Below are positions 46,151-57,011 of a stretch of 64,000 bases of DNA, piece after piece (the first letter of the stretch is position 1; each line of letters starts with the position of its first letter). The notes beneath the pieces were generated by a model. The model saw only the letters and a list, made by a program, of their open reading frames with translations, did no database searches and had not been told where the DNA came from. The stretch comes from Astragalus membranaceus (lineage: Eukaryota > Streptophyta > Magnoliopsida > Fabales > Fabaceae), in contig CM076848.1 in the NCBI GenBank assembly GCA_039519185.1, forward strand, positions 55,702,778 through 55,766,777, written 5' to 3'. The position numbers and the translations under genes were made by a program.

Positions 46151-47832
46151 TGATTCTAACTCCATTTTCTCAAGCTTGCCAATGCTACTATCAGTCTCAC
46201 AGTCTCAATCCTTGCAACTGGAGCATATATCTCATTAAAGTCAAGTCCAGGTTGTTGCAAGAAGCCCTTTGCAACCAACCTAGCCTTATATTTTGCAATC
46301 TCGCCATTTGGCTTCATCTTAGTCTTGTAGACCCATTTCACATCAATGGCTCTCTTGTTACTTGGTAGATTCACCATCTGCCAGGTTTCATTCTTTTCGA
46401 TTGACTTTAATTCATCCACCATTGCTGCTTTCCACCTGGGATTTGAAAGAGCTTGATCAAGTGATATAGGTTCTGACTCTGCCATGAGAACCAAGTGCAT
46501 TATATCAGTAACATCTTCACACAAGCCTGCAGGGCACATGGCGTAGCCTTGCAGTTTTACTGATGGGAATCTTGCTCTATCAGATCTTCTCAATTGCTCC
46601 ACATTGTCATTATCCATATACTCGACATTGTTTTCATTGACATTGTTCACATTATCATCATCAGGAACAGCTAGTTCAGGCACATTCACAATAGCTGGTT
46701 CAGGCACATTCACTTCTTCCTCATCTTCGATTTGGTCACTGTCGAGTCGAATGCTAGTTACTTTACTAGTAGCTTGCTCAGCTGATTCCTTCCAGTTCCA
46801 TTCTTTTGTTTCATCTATAATCACATCATTACTCACTACTATCTTCTTGTGAATTGGATCATACAGTTTATAAGCACCAGTGCTATGATAGCCTGTCAGT
46901 ATCATTGCTTGTGCTCTAGAATCAAGTTTCCTTCTGTTTTGTTCAAGCACATGCATGTAACACAGTGAACCAAACATTCTGAACTGCTTTACACTTGGCT
47001 TCACACCACTCCATGCTTCTTCAGGTGTGATGCCTTCTAGTCTCTTGGTTGGACACCTGTTCAGTATATGAGCAGTTGTATATACTGCTTCTGCCCAGAA
47101 CTTATGTGGAAGATTCTTTTCTCTCAGCATACATCTTACCATATTAAGCAGAGTTCTAGTTCTTCTCTCAGCTGTGCCATTGTGTTGAGGAGTATATGGA
47201 GCCATTACTTCATGAATTATACCCTCATTTTTACAGAAATCTTCAAACTCACGTGCAGTGTATTCACCACCACCATCAGTTCTAAGCAATTTTATTGAAC
47301 TATCACACTGTTTTTCGACCAACAGTTTAAATTGCTTAAAAATGTCGAACACTTCACTCTTTTTCTGTATAAGATAAATCCACATCTTCTTAGTATAGTC
47401 ATCTATAAAGGACACAAAATAGGAGTTACCTCCAATGGATTTGGTTTCAAAGGGTCCACACACATCTGAATGGATGATAGCAAGCTTCTTTGTTGCTCTA
47501 GTTGGTATTGCAGATTTATATGACTTCCTTGGTTGCTTTCCTTCACAGCATTTTCCACATATCTCTTTTGGCTCTTCGATTTGAGGCAAGCCAACCACCA
47601 TATTCTTTTTCTGCAACATTTTCAAGCTGTCGAAGTTTAAATGTCCCATCCTCTTATGCCATTTCCACACTGCATCATCCACTTGTGCAACTAGACATTT
47701 TTGCTCGATAGAGTTCACACCAACCTTGAAAGTTCTATCGCTTGTCATAGACACTTTCAATACTGCCTTCTCTTTGCTGTCGAAAACTTCCATGTAATTT
47801 TCCTTCATGTTCATTGAATAGCCCTTCTCTAG
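46151..47832 (-). pseudogene. Copia integrase and RT N-terminus
   Basis: Continues the polyprotein after a stop codon at about 47833. Seen: the integrase zinc finger H-K-R-M-G-H-L-N...C-G-K-C near 47680-47550, catalytic D in I-H-S-D-V-C-G-P (near 47480), D in L-L-R-T-D-G-G-G-E-Y (near 47280), E in N-G-T-A-E-R-R (near 47175), then RT from W-Q-M-V-N-L-P to R-I-E-T-V-R-L-I-V-A-L-A (near 46380-46165). The frame is open for 552 codons and ends at a stop immediately before the second RT segment. Single-base origin of the stops is likely because flanking frames match. Confidence 0.92.
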
Positions 47833-49080
47833 TAATTACCCCAAACTAAGCAAATTACTCTTCATTTGTGGAACATACAGTACATCACTCACTATTACTT
47901 TTGTTCCATCTTCCCTTCTAATGGCTACCTTTCCAAAGCCTTCTGCAATGACACATCTGCCATCACCAAATCTGATCTTTCTTCTCACAGTTTTGTCAAT
48001 TTCACAAAACCATTCTAGGTGGCCTTTCATGTGATTAGAGCAGCCCGTATCCAAGTACCACCATTCTACTCCACCACCTTCAGTAACTGTCATCAACATC
48101 ATCACTTCTCCATCAATTGTTGCCATTAATGCAACAGCTTCTTCATCAGAGTCATGCGCTAACTGTGCCTCTTCATTCCTCTTCCTAGGCACTTTAGGAT
48201 TCACACATTCATCTGCAAAATGGCCCCATTTTTTACAGTTATAGCATTGAATGTGTTCCTTGGATTTCTTCTTTCCCTTGCCATCACTCTCACCTCCTTT
48301 CTTCTGAGATTCTTGCTTAAGATTTCCACCCTCATTCTTGTTACTCTTCCACTTTCCTTTACCTTTCTTCTTCCAAGATTCATTACCACCACTTCCTTTC
48401 TTCTGGGATTGTGTAAACAACGCCTTCTCAGTTTCTTTCTCATCTTTCTTGACACCATCTCTGTTCTTTAACTTCAATTCATGAGCTTCTAAAGAACCTA
48501 TTAATTGTTCCAATTTCAGCGTATCTAGGTCCTTCGATTGTTCAATTGCAGCATCTATATTGTCGAATTTGGGTGTTAAACCCATGATAACCTTTTCGAC
48601 CTTCATTGAATCAGTAACTGCTTCACCACAGCTCTTCATTTGGTTGGTCACTACAGTTAGCCAGTTCACGAATTGCGCTACTGTTTCATTGGGTTCCATT
48701 TGCAATTGACCTAATTGACGCCTTAAAGCCATCAATTTCACTTTCTTGGTTTGGTTGTCGCCGGCGTAAGTGGTTGCAAGAACATCCCAAGCTTCTTTGG
48801 CCATCTCATATTCAATTATCTTTTCCAAGACATTCGAATCTACACATTGATGGAGGAAGTATATCGCCTTGTCGTCTTTCTTCAATTGTTCACAGTGAGT
48901 TACCCTCGTCGTCTCTGTTGGTGCTGCACCAAGCGGTGTCACTCCACTGCGAATGACATCAAGAACACCCTGATACCTAAAGACAACCTTCATTTGCGTC
49001 GTCCATCGTTCATAATTGTTGCCGTCAAAGATTGGAAGCTTCGCATGCATTTGATCGCTGGTTCTTGAAGCTTCCGCCAT
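47833..49080 (-). pseudogene. Copia gag and protease
   Basis: Starts at ATG 49080-49078, 60 bp inside the 5' LTR. A UBN2-type gag domain covers residues ~20-200 (I-F-D-G-N-N-Y-E-R-W near the start; A-K-E-A-W-D-V-L; V-M-G-L-T-P-K-F-D style). A Lys-rich segment and the zinc knuckle C-Y-N-C-K-K-W-G-H-F-A-D-E-C (near 48245-48205) follow. The protease motif W-Y-L-D-T-G-C-S-N-H-M is near 48050. The frame ends after N-L-L-S-L-G at a TAA where relatives have a Gln (CAA), a C-to-T type change. Reading continues in the same frame as L-L-E-K-G-Y-S-M-N. Confidence 0.92.
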
Positions 49081-49139
49081 GTTGTCGTCGCGTTCTCCGT
49101 CGTGTGTGGCCGTGGATCGTCTTGCTCTGGATGCCAGTT

Positions 49140-49459
49140 TGTTGGAATATCACACTCAATATTCACAAGAGAGACAGAGGTCGAAAGAAAGAGAGAGGCT
49201 GTCGAAGAGAGGGGAGTGTGTCGAAGGATTGAAAGAAGCGTTTTCTTGAGAGAGTGAATGCAAGAATGGGAACCTCTTTCTCATTTTATTCATTATTGAC
49301 TTGGTACAATGTGTATTTATAACACTTGGGCAAAGCTAAACAGAATTTACCATTGCCTAATTACAGTTAAATGGATTTTAACCAATCACTTAAAACTAAT
49401 ACACAAAGCCTTCTTAATTGCTAATAAGTCCTACACAAGTTTGTAATTACACCACAATA
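49140..49459 (-). repeat. 5' LTR of the Copia element
   Basis: 320 bp, same termini as the 44615-44940 copy. TSD TAAAG follows at 49460-49464. Confidence 0.93.
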
Positions 49460-49464
49460 TAAAG

Positions 49465-50316
49465 GAGTTTGAAGTGGGAAGTTCTAAGATTCGAATCCTA
49501 GAAATTAACATTTATCCATCTCTCTAACTAATTAGCTACTGACATTTACCTATCAAAACAAATCTTCACGAACCTATAAAGATCGCTTACGCAACTTGCT
49601 CTTCTTGAAATCTCACGTAAACTATGAGAAGGAAAAGGAGATACATCCCTCCTAATATTAGGTCGATGAGTGTGGGGTGGAACTTCAATGCCTTCATGCT
49701 TTTTATGATTGGATTATTCAAGCATATAGAATAAGCAATTTTCATCATTTTGAGAGGCGTCTCATTTTTGCAAGCTATCATTTTTAGAGGCATCTCATTT
49801 TTATGTTTATCACCTCTACAATATTATGGAAAGTATGAAACATCGAGAAAATGACTAATGAAACTAGCCTCTGGAAAGTTCATTTGTAATCAAGGGTACT
49901 TTGTGAGTGGAATTTAATAGAATAAAATAAAATGGAATGGAATGAAGTGATATAAAATCAAGGGGAAATGATTTAAGTGGGGGATGTATGTAGCAAAAGA
50001 GGGGTTGGTAGCATCACCCATACCCTCATATACCAGAAGAGTTCAATATTTTAAGCTCAATATAGGAAACATTGAAAGGAACATTAAGGAGTATTTCCCA
50101 AGACAAAATCATTATTTGGTTTGGTTTCCTTTTCCTTAGTAACTATCCACCATCAAACAATTTTTAAAAAACGGGCTATAACAGGGACTAAATCAAAAAA
50201 GCTTTTGATTTCTTAGGATATTAAAAATAATTACAACAGACATTTAATTTAGTTCATATAAATAATTGAATGTAATTAAAAAGAAATTAAATATGTTACA
50301 CACACTAGAGATTTGG
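49465..50316. other. Intergenic and 3' flank of WEX
   Basis: Between the Copia element and the stop codon of WEX. No gene. The part next to 50316 is expected to hold the WEX 3' UTR (minus strand); the AT-rich sequence gives several possible poly(A) signals and none can be singled out. Confidence 0.5.
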
Positions 50317-53300
50317 TCATTGTTGGGGTACACCATCTACTTGGTCACTTTTGCCAGTAACTTCTTGGGCATCCGGGAGACTTTTTATAGCCTGCAAAAA
50401 AAAAGGGAATTATTGTATGAAATTCAGGATATTAAGGATTTCACTTACTGGTTTGAAAACAAGATGAGGTTAATATTCATTGGGAGGTTGAATGAAATTA
50501 CTATTTAGAACGGACTAACAAATAAATAAGAGCTAAACAAGGTATGAGCTTAAATAAAAATCTTATTCAATGTTTGTCTATGCTCTATAGATATAATCCA
50601 CCAATCCACCAAATAATAATAGGTTCAATGACATATTAAGATATAACTAATATATAAATCATAAAATTACCCCATTGTCAGTTAGCAATGACAGAATGGT
50701 TTTAAGCAGTAGTGATCGACTATGGTGGAGAGTCTCGAGTGAGAGTGTGGCAATAGTGAAAGGTGAAAAGTGGTAGGCAGCGATGGAGGATGACAAATAA
50801 TGGTGGTGTGGTGGTGTGGTGGTAGAGGGTGTCATGCAGTAATGGCAATGGTTATAGATTTTTAGTGATGGAAGATTATGGGCGGCAGCACTAATAGAGG
50901 GTAAACAAGGGTGAGAGAGAGAGGCATAAACAAAGGTGAGAGAGGGAGAGGGGGAAAAATATTTTCCCGTCATTAGATTAACTTTTAACTCAGCTTATTA
51001 TCTCATATTAAATCAGTAAACTGTAAATTAAAACGGGACAGGATAGCCCTCCCTTATCTTAACCACCAAAGAGTCCCTTAGTACCTGATAGATATACCAA
51101 GAAGCAAAAGCATCTGTGGCAGCATACTCTAGTTGCTCCTTTGACAAAACTGGAGTCTCCCAATTTCCCAGTCTTATTTTGCTGGGCTTTGGAAGCTGCA
51201 ATCATAAAAAGCTTGGTAAATATCCTCTCAACATAATTCTTCACCTTTTTCAAGAATGCAATTCAAAATGAAACACATTCACAATTTTCCACTTCATGGC
51301 CAAAGAAAATTATGTGAAAAAAGGCTACTAGAAAAGGATATCGATCAGACAGTCATTGAGAATTAAATACTAGTTGTTATCTCTATTTTTGTTCACATAA
51401 GCGATACAGATGATCAGTTGATAACACAACAGACAAGAGAAACAAAAAAGAAATTACTTATGGCATTCATTTTTGTCATTTGAAAATTCCCGAGATGTCT
51501 ACAAATTCTGTTCGTCTGACTAAATCTGGTTTATTCAGAATTCAACTATGGCTTAAGTGCAGTAAAATATATGCATATATTAAAAAAAATCTTTACTGAC
51601 TTATTAAAGATGTTCTCATTTAGCTATTACTTTGCTTGTTCCTGATGCTTCAATTTAAGTAGGGCCTCCTCAGTAATTAGGAATATTACAAAAATATCAG
51701 CACACTTTTTAACCCAATAGTGGTATGGTAGGACGCAGTAGAACTGGATTGTGATCTCAGGTAAACTCTATGTGCATGAATTTGAATCCTATTCATAACT
51801 ATATCTATTGAGACACCTGCCAAAACATATTTGTCCAAATGACAGTGTATCTAGCATTAAATATTGCATTAGCTTAGTGGGGAGGGGATGGGTAATATTC
51901 CTTTTGGCCAATTAGAGGCCGAAGAAACTTCAATTTTTCAAATGAATCTACTGTATAAGAACTTAAGGGTTGAGCAGATTGGCACATTGCAGCGGCAACA
52001 GTTTTCATGTTAACCAGCTACTTTGGAAGGGCATAAAATTGTTTCTTTGTGCCCTCAGGATCAGGTAGGTGTTAGAAGAATACTGGACTACTCGAAATGC
52101 CATGCTCACTGTCCAGTCTGTTTTTCAAAAATTGAACTCAAATTGTACCTGTTGTGATAAAAGCTTTTCAGTCAAAGATGCAAGACCCCAATTATGAAGA
52201 CCTCCGCCTAGCTTTTGATTAGCATGAAAAGAAAGATCTTCCACACCATTAACAGATATGTTATAATCTCTAGAAATCTTAGCAGCATCGCCGCCAATTC
52301 CAGCTCCAACCTTATACATGTCAAACATCGTATTAATATAAAGTATGACAAATCGGTTAGTCACAAGAGATACAAAGGAAAACGAAGAAAAATAAAATCC
52401 AGTTTAATTTAAATAAAAACCTTCAAAACTGTGGAATCTTCCAGTAAAAGCTGTAGATTTCGAGGGATTCCAGAATGAACTAAATGTAGAACATAACATT
52501 GCCTAGTGTCACTGCATATCTGCATCACTGCTACTTTCCCAGCTGGAACACCTATATAAGTTTTATACAAGACTAGATTCAGTAATTCTTAAGTTATGGC
52601 AATCTATGCTTTTGATGATGATTTTACGGCGACAAAAATCCCTTCTGCAGAAAAGGCAAGGAATGCCCGTCCCACGATAGGTCACTTAGAGGCAAAGCTA
52701 TTACACAAAAGATAATCCTTAAACCATGTGATGGAGTAAAGAGCCAAGGAAGATTAATCTCTGAAAATACATAATTCATTAGTCTTTACTTTCATCCACA
52801 ATGCGATGAGAAACAAAGATTTAAGCAGAATCTAGACTGACAGACAACATTCTATATGATAGCGCCCAATCCCAGTCAAGGTTCCGAAGCCACTCGCCCA
52901 GCCAAGGGGTGAGGTCTTCAGAGTCAGTCTATACGAGGAGGAATGGGGAGAAGAAGAAGAAGTGGCTGAAGAGTTAGGATTATTATTGTAAATTAGCTAG
53001 GGAATAAGTTATTTAATGAGTTAGGGAGCGCCCTCATGAGGGAGAACATTTCAGAATGGTATCAGGAACTTTTAGGAAAGTTGTAAGGTTGCTCCTTGCT
53101 ATTCCCTTGGAAGGAGATATTCTTCCTTGAGGCTTTTTTATAAATAAAATTATCGCATTCTCTTTACCAGAAATTTTCGTTACCTTTCCTGGTCGTTTCT
53201 CTGGTCCCTAAAGATATAAACCAAAACTAGTTGGTCAACACCCTTCACTCTTCTTTTTTGTTTTTCATACTAAACCACAAACTTAATAGCAGATTCATAA

Positions 53301-55006
53301 CCAATAGTATCCCCTAAATGCAGAAATCATAATAGACTCAATACAATCATATAAATACTATCAATAAAGAGCACGAAACTGAACAAACCTCTTCTGAAAG
53401 TGGGCCTCCACTCAATGTCAAATCCAATTGCAATTTGCATCATCTCTCTTTTCTTGTCTTCTAGGAAGTTTAAGATCTTTGTTACAGCTTTCTCTACATC
53501 ATCAAAAGTCCTGCTATACATAATTTTCCCACTAAACTTCATTACAGGCAGTCGCATCCTTGAATAGCCTTGTAAGAATAAAAAGAAATATCACGAGTTT
53601 GATTACAAAAATTAGAGGAAATATAGATAGAAATTAATCCAAAGTTTTATTTAGCAAAGAAAAAGAGAATTTAGATCTTCAGGTTTCCATCAAACTGAAC
53701 AATTACGAGATTCAGGCTCGGTTTAATTAGCCCAAGAGTCTAAGACTATTCACGGTTTCAATTTAAGCCAAGTAACAAATTACTGCACTCTCATAATCAA
53801 ATGGAATTCCTTTGGATACATTTCTAAACAAGCACTTATAAAAATAAAAAGCTGATTTAATCCTATAATGATTATTAGCCTTTTGACTAATACGTTTTGC
53901 GGCTCTTTCTAAGAGACGGGAATGTAAATAGAAAACATCGCCTGGGAAAGCCTCACAGCTGCGCTTACTCCTTCAACCCCGAATCGGATTTGCGCTAATG
54001 CGGATTAACGGATTCGATAGCGTTCTTGCATAAGCTGATCTAGTTTCTGCATCTTGATATTTTAGAGAAGTTTTATTCATCAAACTTCTCCATAACCGCA
54101 TGTAACCTTATAAGGGCTTCTTTTAGTTAAAAAAAAATCAAATACTTATTTTAATTGGGAAGTTCCTCTAAACCGGGCCAAAGTCTTGTTTAGACATGAA
54201 GCAACAGAATGCATGAGAGCAGTAGAGAAGGGAAAATTTTAAAGTGGGAGACATCAATATAATTTCAAGAAACTTTAGTTGAATTTCTTGCCTTCAGTTT
54301 AGTGTGTATTTTAGTTCAGATTTCAGTTAATTAGTATTCAAGTGCTTCATTTGTAAGGTCCAAGGATACAGTGATGAGCATGGTTTAGTGTCAATAATCA
54401 CACTTTAGGATACCCTAATGAGCATGGGTCTTGATATTGTCGTAGATTCAAAGGAAGGCTTACATATCTTACAAGAGGTAAGAGTAAAAGATTGTGTGAT
54501 CACTGAATATCATTTTAATGTCTTTGACATAACAAGACACAATTTTGCAACAAAGAATGACGAGAAATATTATATCATATATGTGCAATGCATTGTATAC
54601 TAAAAACAACTTGGCTTATCGCTACCCTATTTGAGAAATATAAAACAAAAGAAAAAAGAGAGAAAATTAAGAGATAAATGGAAATAGTAAAATAGAAAAG
54701 GGGAGAAGAAGTAAGACCTTGAGAAGGTGAAGAAGAAAGATGACTTGGATGTTGAAGAGCGATAACCGATGCTGGTAAGCGGCGGCGTCGGCGAGGGGGA
54801 GAGTGAGAGCTTAAGGGACGTTTATTGTTATTGTTGTTGTTGTTGTTGGTTTTGTGGTTGGGGAGTGAGGATTCGAAAGATGCTTCGATGGCTTGAAGGT
54901 CTTCCTCAGAGAGAGGTTCACATTCACACACGAAAGAGGCGAGTCGCGTGAAACCAACCTCCTTTTCCCCTTCCGTTTCTCTTTCACTTTCCTCCAACCA
55001 CTTCAT
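50317..55006 (-). CDS. WEX: WEX, Werner syndrome-like 3'-5' exonuclease (315 aa, six exons)
   Basis: Host gene encoding a DnaQ-fold exonuclease that removes nucleotides from recessed 3' ends. In Arabidopsis, WEX is linked to RecQ/Ku interaction and to post-transcriptional silencing (established knowledge). Exons on the minus strand: 55006-54718, 53568-53389, 52551-52421, 52310-52149, 51195-51085 and 50391-50317; all introns are GT..AG and phases agree, giving 316 codons with stop. DEDDy residues are all present: Asp147 and Glu149 in G-F-D-I-E-W, Asp208 in G-I-G-G-D-A, Tyr278 and Asp282 in Y-A-A-T-D-A. The N-terminal ~95 residues are variable, with an acidic start, a run of eight Asn and a basic R-R-R-R-R patch that may act as a nuclear signal. 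The start ATG 55006 is the first in frame; the true start could be later. Length is close to the Arabidopsis protein (~288 aa). Intact as far as seen. Confidence 0.93.
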
Positions 55007-55075
55007 CTCCGACTTCCGATTCCGATGGAGCCCCTCGGAGGGAAAAGGAATATCAATTTAAAGCCGATTGAATAA

Positions 55076-55773
55076 ATGATATTATTATTATCCACACCCC
55101 TACACTTATTTAATAAGCTTATGTACGGGATACGACACGATACAACGACACGATACGAATACGAGAATACAAGAAAATTTTGAAAATCAAGATACCATAT
55201 GTCTGAAATAATTCAATAAAAAACTAAATTACATTAAAAAATATATAAATTCATAATATACAAACATAACTAAATATAACAATAAAAATATATTCATTTT
55301 ATTAATTTTTTTTAACAATTGTTTATAATATTCAAAAGATATACCACACTTAAAAAAATATTTGATATCAAAACAAGCAAGCATAGTTAGCTATTAGAGA
55401 AGAACAAGTGGAGAATAAGAAAAAGATAACAATTGTTTATTGATTAACAATTGTTTTAATATTGAAAAATAATTTGTTTTAGTAGTATTAAAATTAAAAA
55501 GCTTGTCAATTTGTTTAATATGAAAATTAAAAAAATAAAAAAGGTTTTTTTGTACCCCCTTCTCCCCTATACCCCCCCTCAATTAACGCAAACAGACAAA
55601 AATACCCCTTGGAACACTTTAAGAACGAAATCTTTCCTCATTTACACCTATTTCAAGAAAAAGTAAGTTTTTCACCTTAAACTTTTCAGGGGTATTTTCG
55701 GAAGGCAGTTGTTTTAAACTTTTCGGAAACACCCCATAGAAGGTAAATGCGGAGGGAAAAAATTTTGGGTTTT
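55076..55773. other. AT-rich upstream sequence between WEX and the tandem array
   Basis: About 700 bp, 5' of WEX (its promoter side on the minus strand). AT-rich with A-runs; a poly-C patch near 55553-55580. No TATA box or gene could be assigned with confidence. Confidence 0.45.
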
Positions 55774-57011
55774 CCAGAGAAATTCACAACCCTTTCATTT
55801 CTATGAATCGATGTCATTCAGTCATACTCGAAGAGCCAAAGAAATATTTAATTTATATACACAATACGTGTATACATGTTTCACACTATCTACCAATTAC
55901 ATATTGACACGTCATTAAAAAGAAATGGGTCAATCGGTAATCACCGGTTAGCAAATTGGTAATAAACTACTCCATGAATTGTGATTAGTTGTGGTTGTAA
56001 AAGTGTATGTGTATATAAATTAAACTCTTAAGCATTTACCCATTACCGTGATGGATTTAATTTATATACACAATAGATCTCTCACACGGTTGCTTGCTGG
56101 TTACTAGAACCTACCTCGTATAAAGCCAGAGAAATTCACAACCCTTTCATTTCTATGAAGCGATATGTCATTCAGTCATACTCGAAGAGCCAAAGAAATA
56201 TTTAATTTATATACATAATACGTGTATACATTTTTCACATTATCTACCAATTACAAATTGACACATCATTAAAAAGAAATTGGTCAATTGGTAATCACCA
56301 GTTAGCAAATTGGTAACCAACTACTCCATGAATTGTGATTGGTTGTGGCTGTAAAAGCGTATGTGTATATAAATTAAACTCTTAAGCATTTACCCAATAC
56401 CGTGATGGATTTAATTTAATACACAATAGATCCCTCACACGGTTGCTTGCTGGTTACTAGAACCTACCTCGTATAAAGCCAGAGAAATTCACAACCCTTT
56501 CATTTCAATGAAGCAATATGTCATTCAGTCATACTCGAAGAGCCAAAGAAATGTTTAATTTATATACACAATATGTGTATACATGTTTCACACTATGTAC
56601 CAATTACAAATTGACACATCATTAAAAAGAAATTGGTCAATTGGTAATCACCGGTTAGCAAATTGGTAAACAACTATTCCATAAATTGTGATTGGTTGTG
56701 GTTGTAAAAGCATATGTGTATATAAATTAAACTCTTAAGCATTTACCCAATACCGTGATGGATTTAATTTATATACACAATAGATCCCTCACACGGTTGC
56801 TTGCTGGTTACTAGAACCTACCTCGTATAAAGCCAGAGAAATTCACAACCCTTTCATTTCTATGAAGTGATATGTCATTCGGTCATACTCGAAAAGCCAA
56901 AGAAATATTTAATTTATATACACAATACGTGTATACATGTTTCACACTATCTACCAATTACAAATTGACACATCATTAAAAAGAAATTGGTCAATTGGTA
57001 ACCAACTACTC
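55774..57011. repeat. Tandem array, ~353-bp unit, left part
   Basis: Units start (CCAGAGAAATTCACAACCC) at 55774, 56126, 56479 and 56833, i.e. spacings 352, 353 and 354. Each contains CACAATACGTGTATACATG-like sequence, the word TTGGTAATCACCRGTTAGC and an end CTAGAACCTACCTCGTATAAAG. The fourth unit is cut at 57011 by a solo LTR and resumes at 60133. Units differ by scattered point changes only. Confidence 0.95.

Larger units (their letters stand above)
44615..49459 (-). mobile_element. Full-length but inactivated Ty1/Copia retrotransposon
   Basis: 4,845 bp with LTRs at both ends and the perfect target duplication TAAAG (44610-44614, 49460-49464). It is transcribed on the minus strand: 5' LTR 49459-49140, gag from 49080, protease, integrase, RT, RNase H, PPT (AAAGAAAAG, complement of 44941-44949), 3' LTR 44940-44615. 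LTR termini on the coding strand are TATTGTGG and ATTCCAACA. The sequence next to the 5' LTR (AACTGGCATCCAGAGC, minus strand) loosely resembles an initiator-Met primer site. At least four coding lesions inactivate it. Confidence 0.94.

Noticed and set aside
50659..50973. 104-codon minus-strand open frame
   Set aside because: It lies in intron 5 of WEX and is a simple-repeat (CAC/CT) artefact.
51700..51810. Degenerate A/B-box-like words in WEX intron 4
   Set aside because: Matches are weak and no target duplication or tail is visible.
52855..53165. Sequence in WEX intron 2 with TGGTATCAGGAAC, resembling a primer-binding site
   Set aside because: No LTR pair, purine tract or duplication could be found; possible solo remnant but unsupported.
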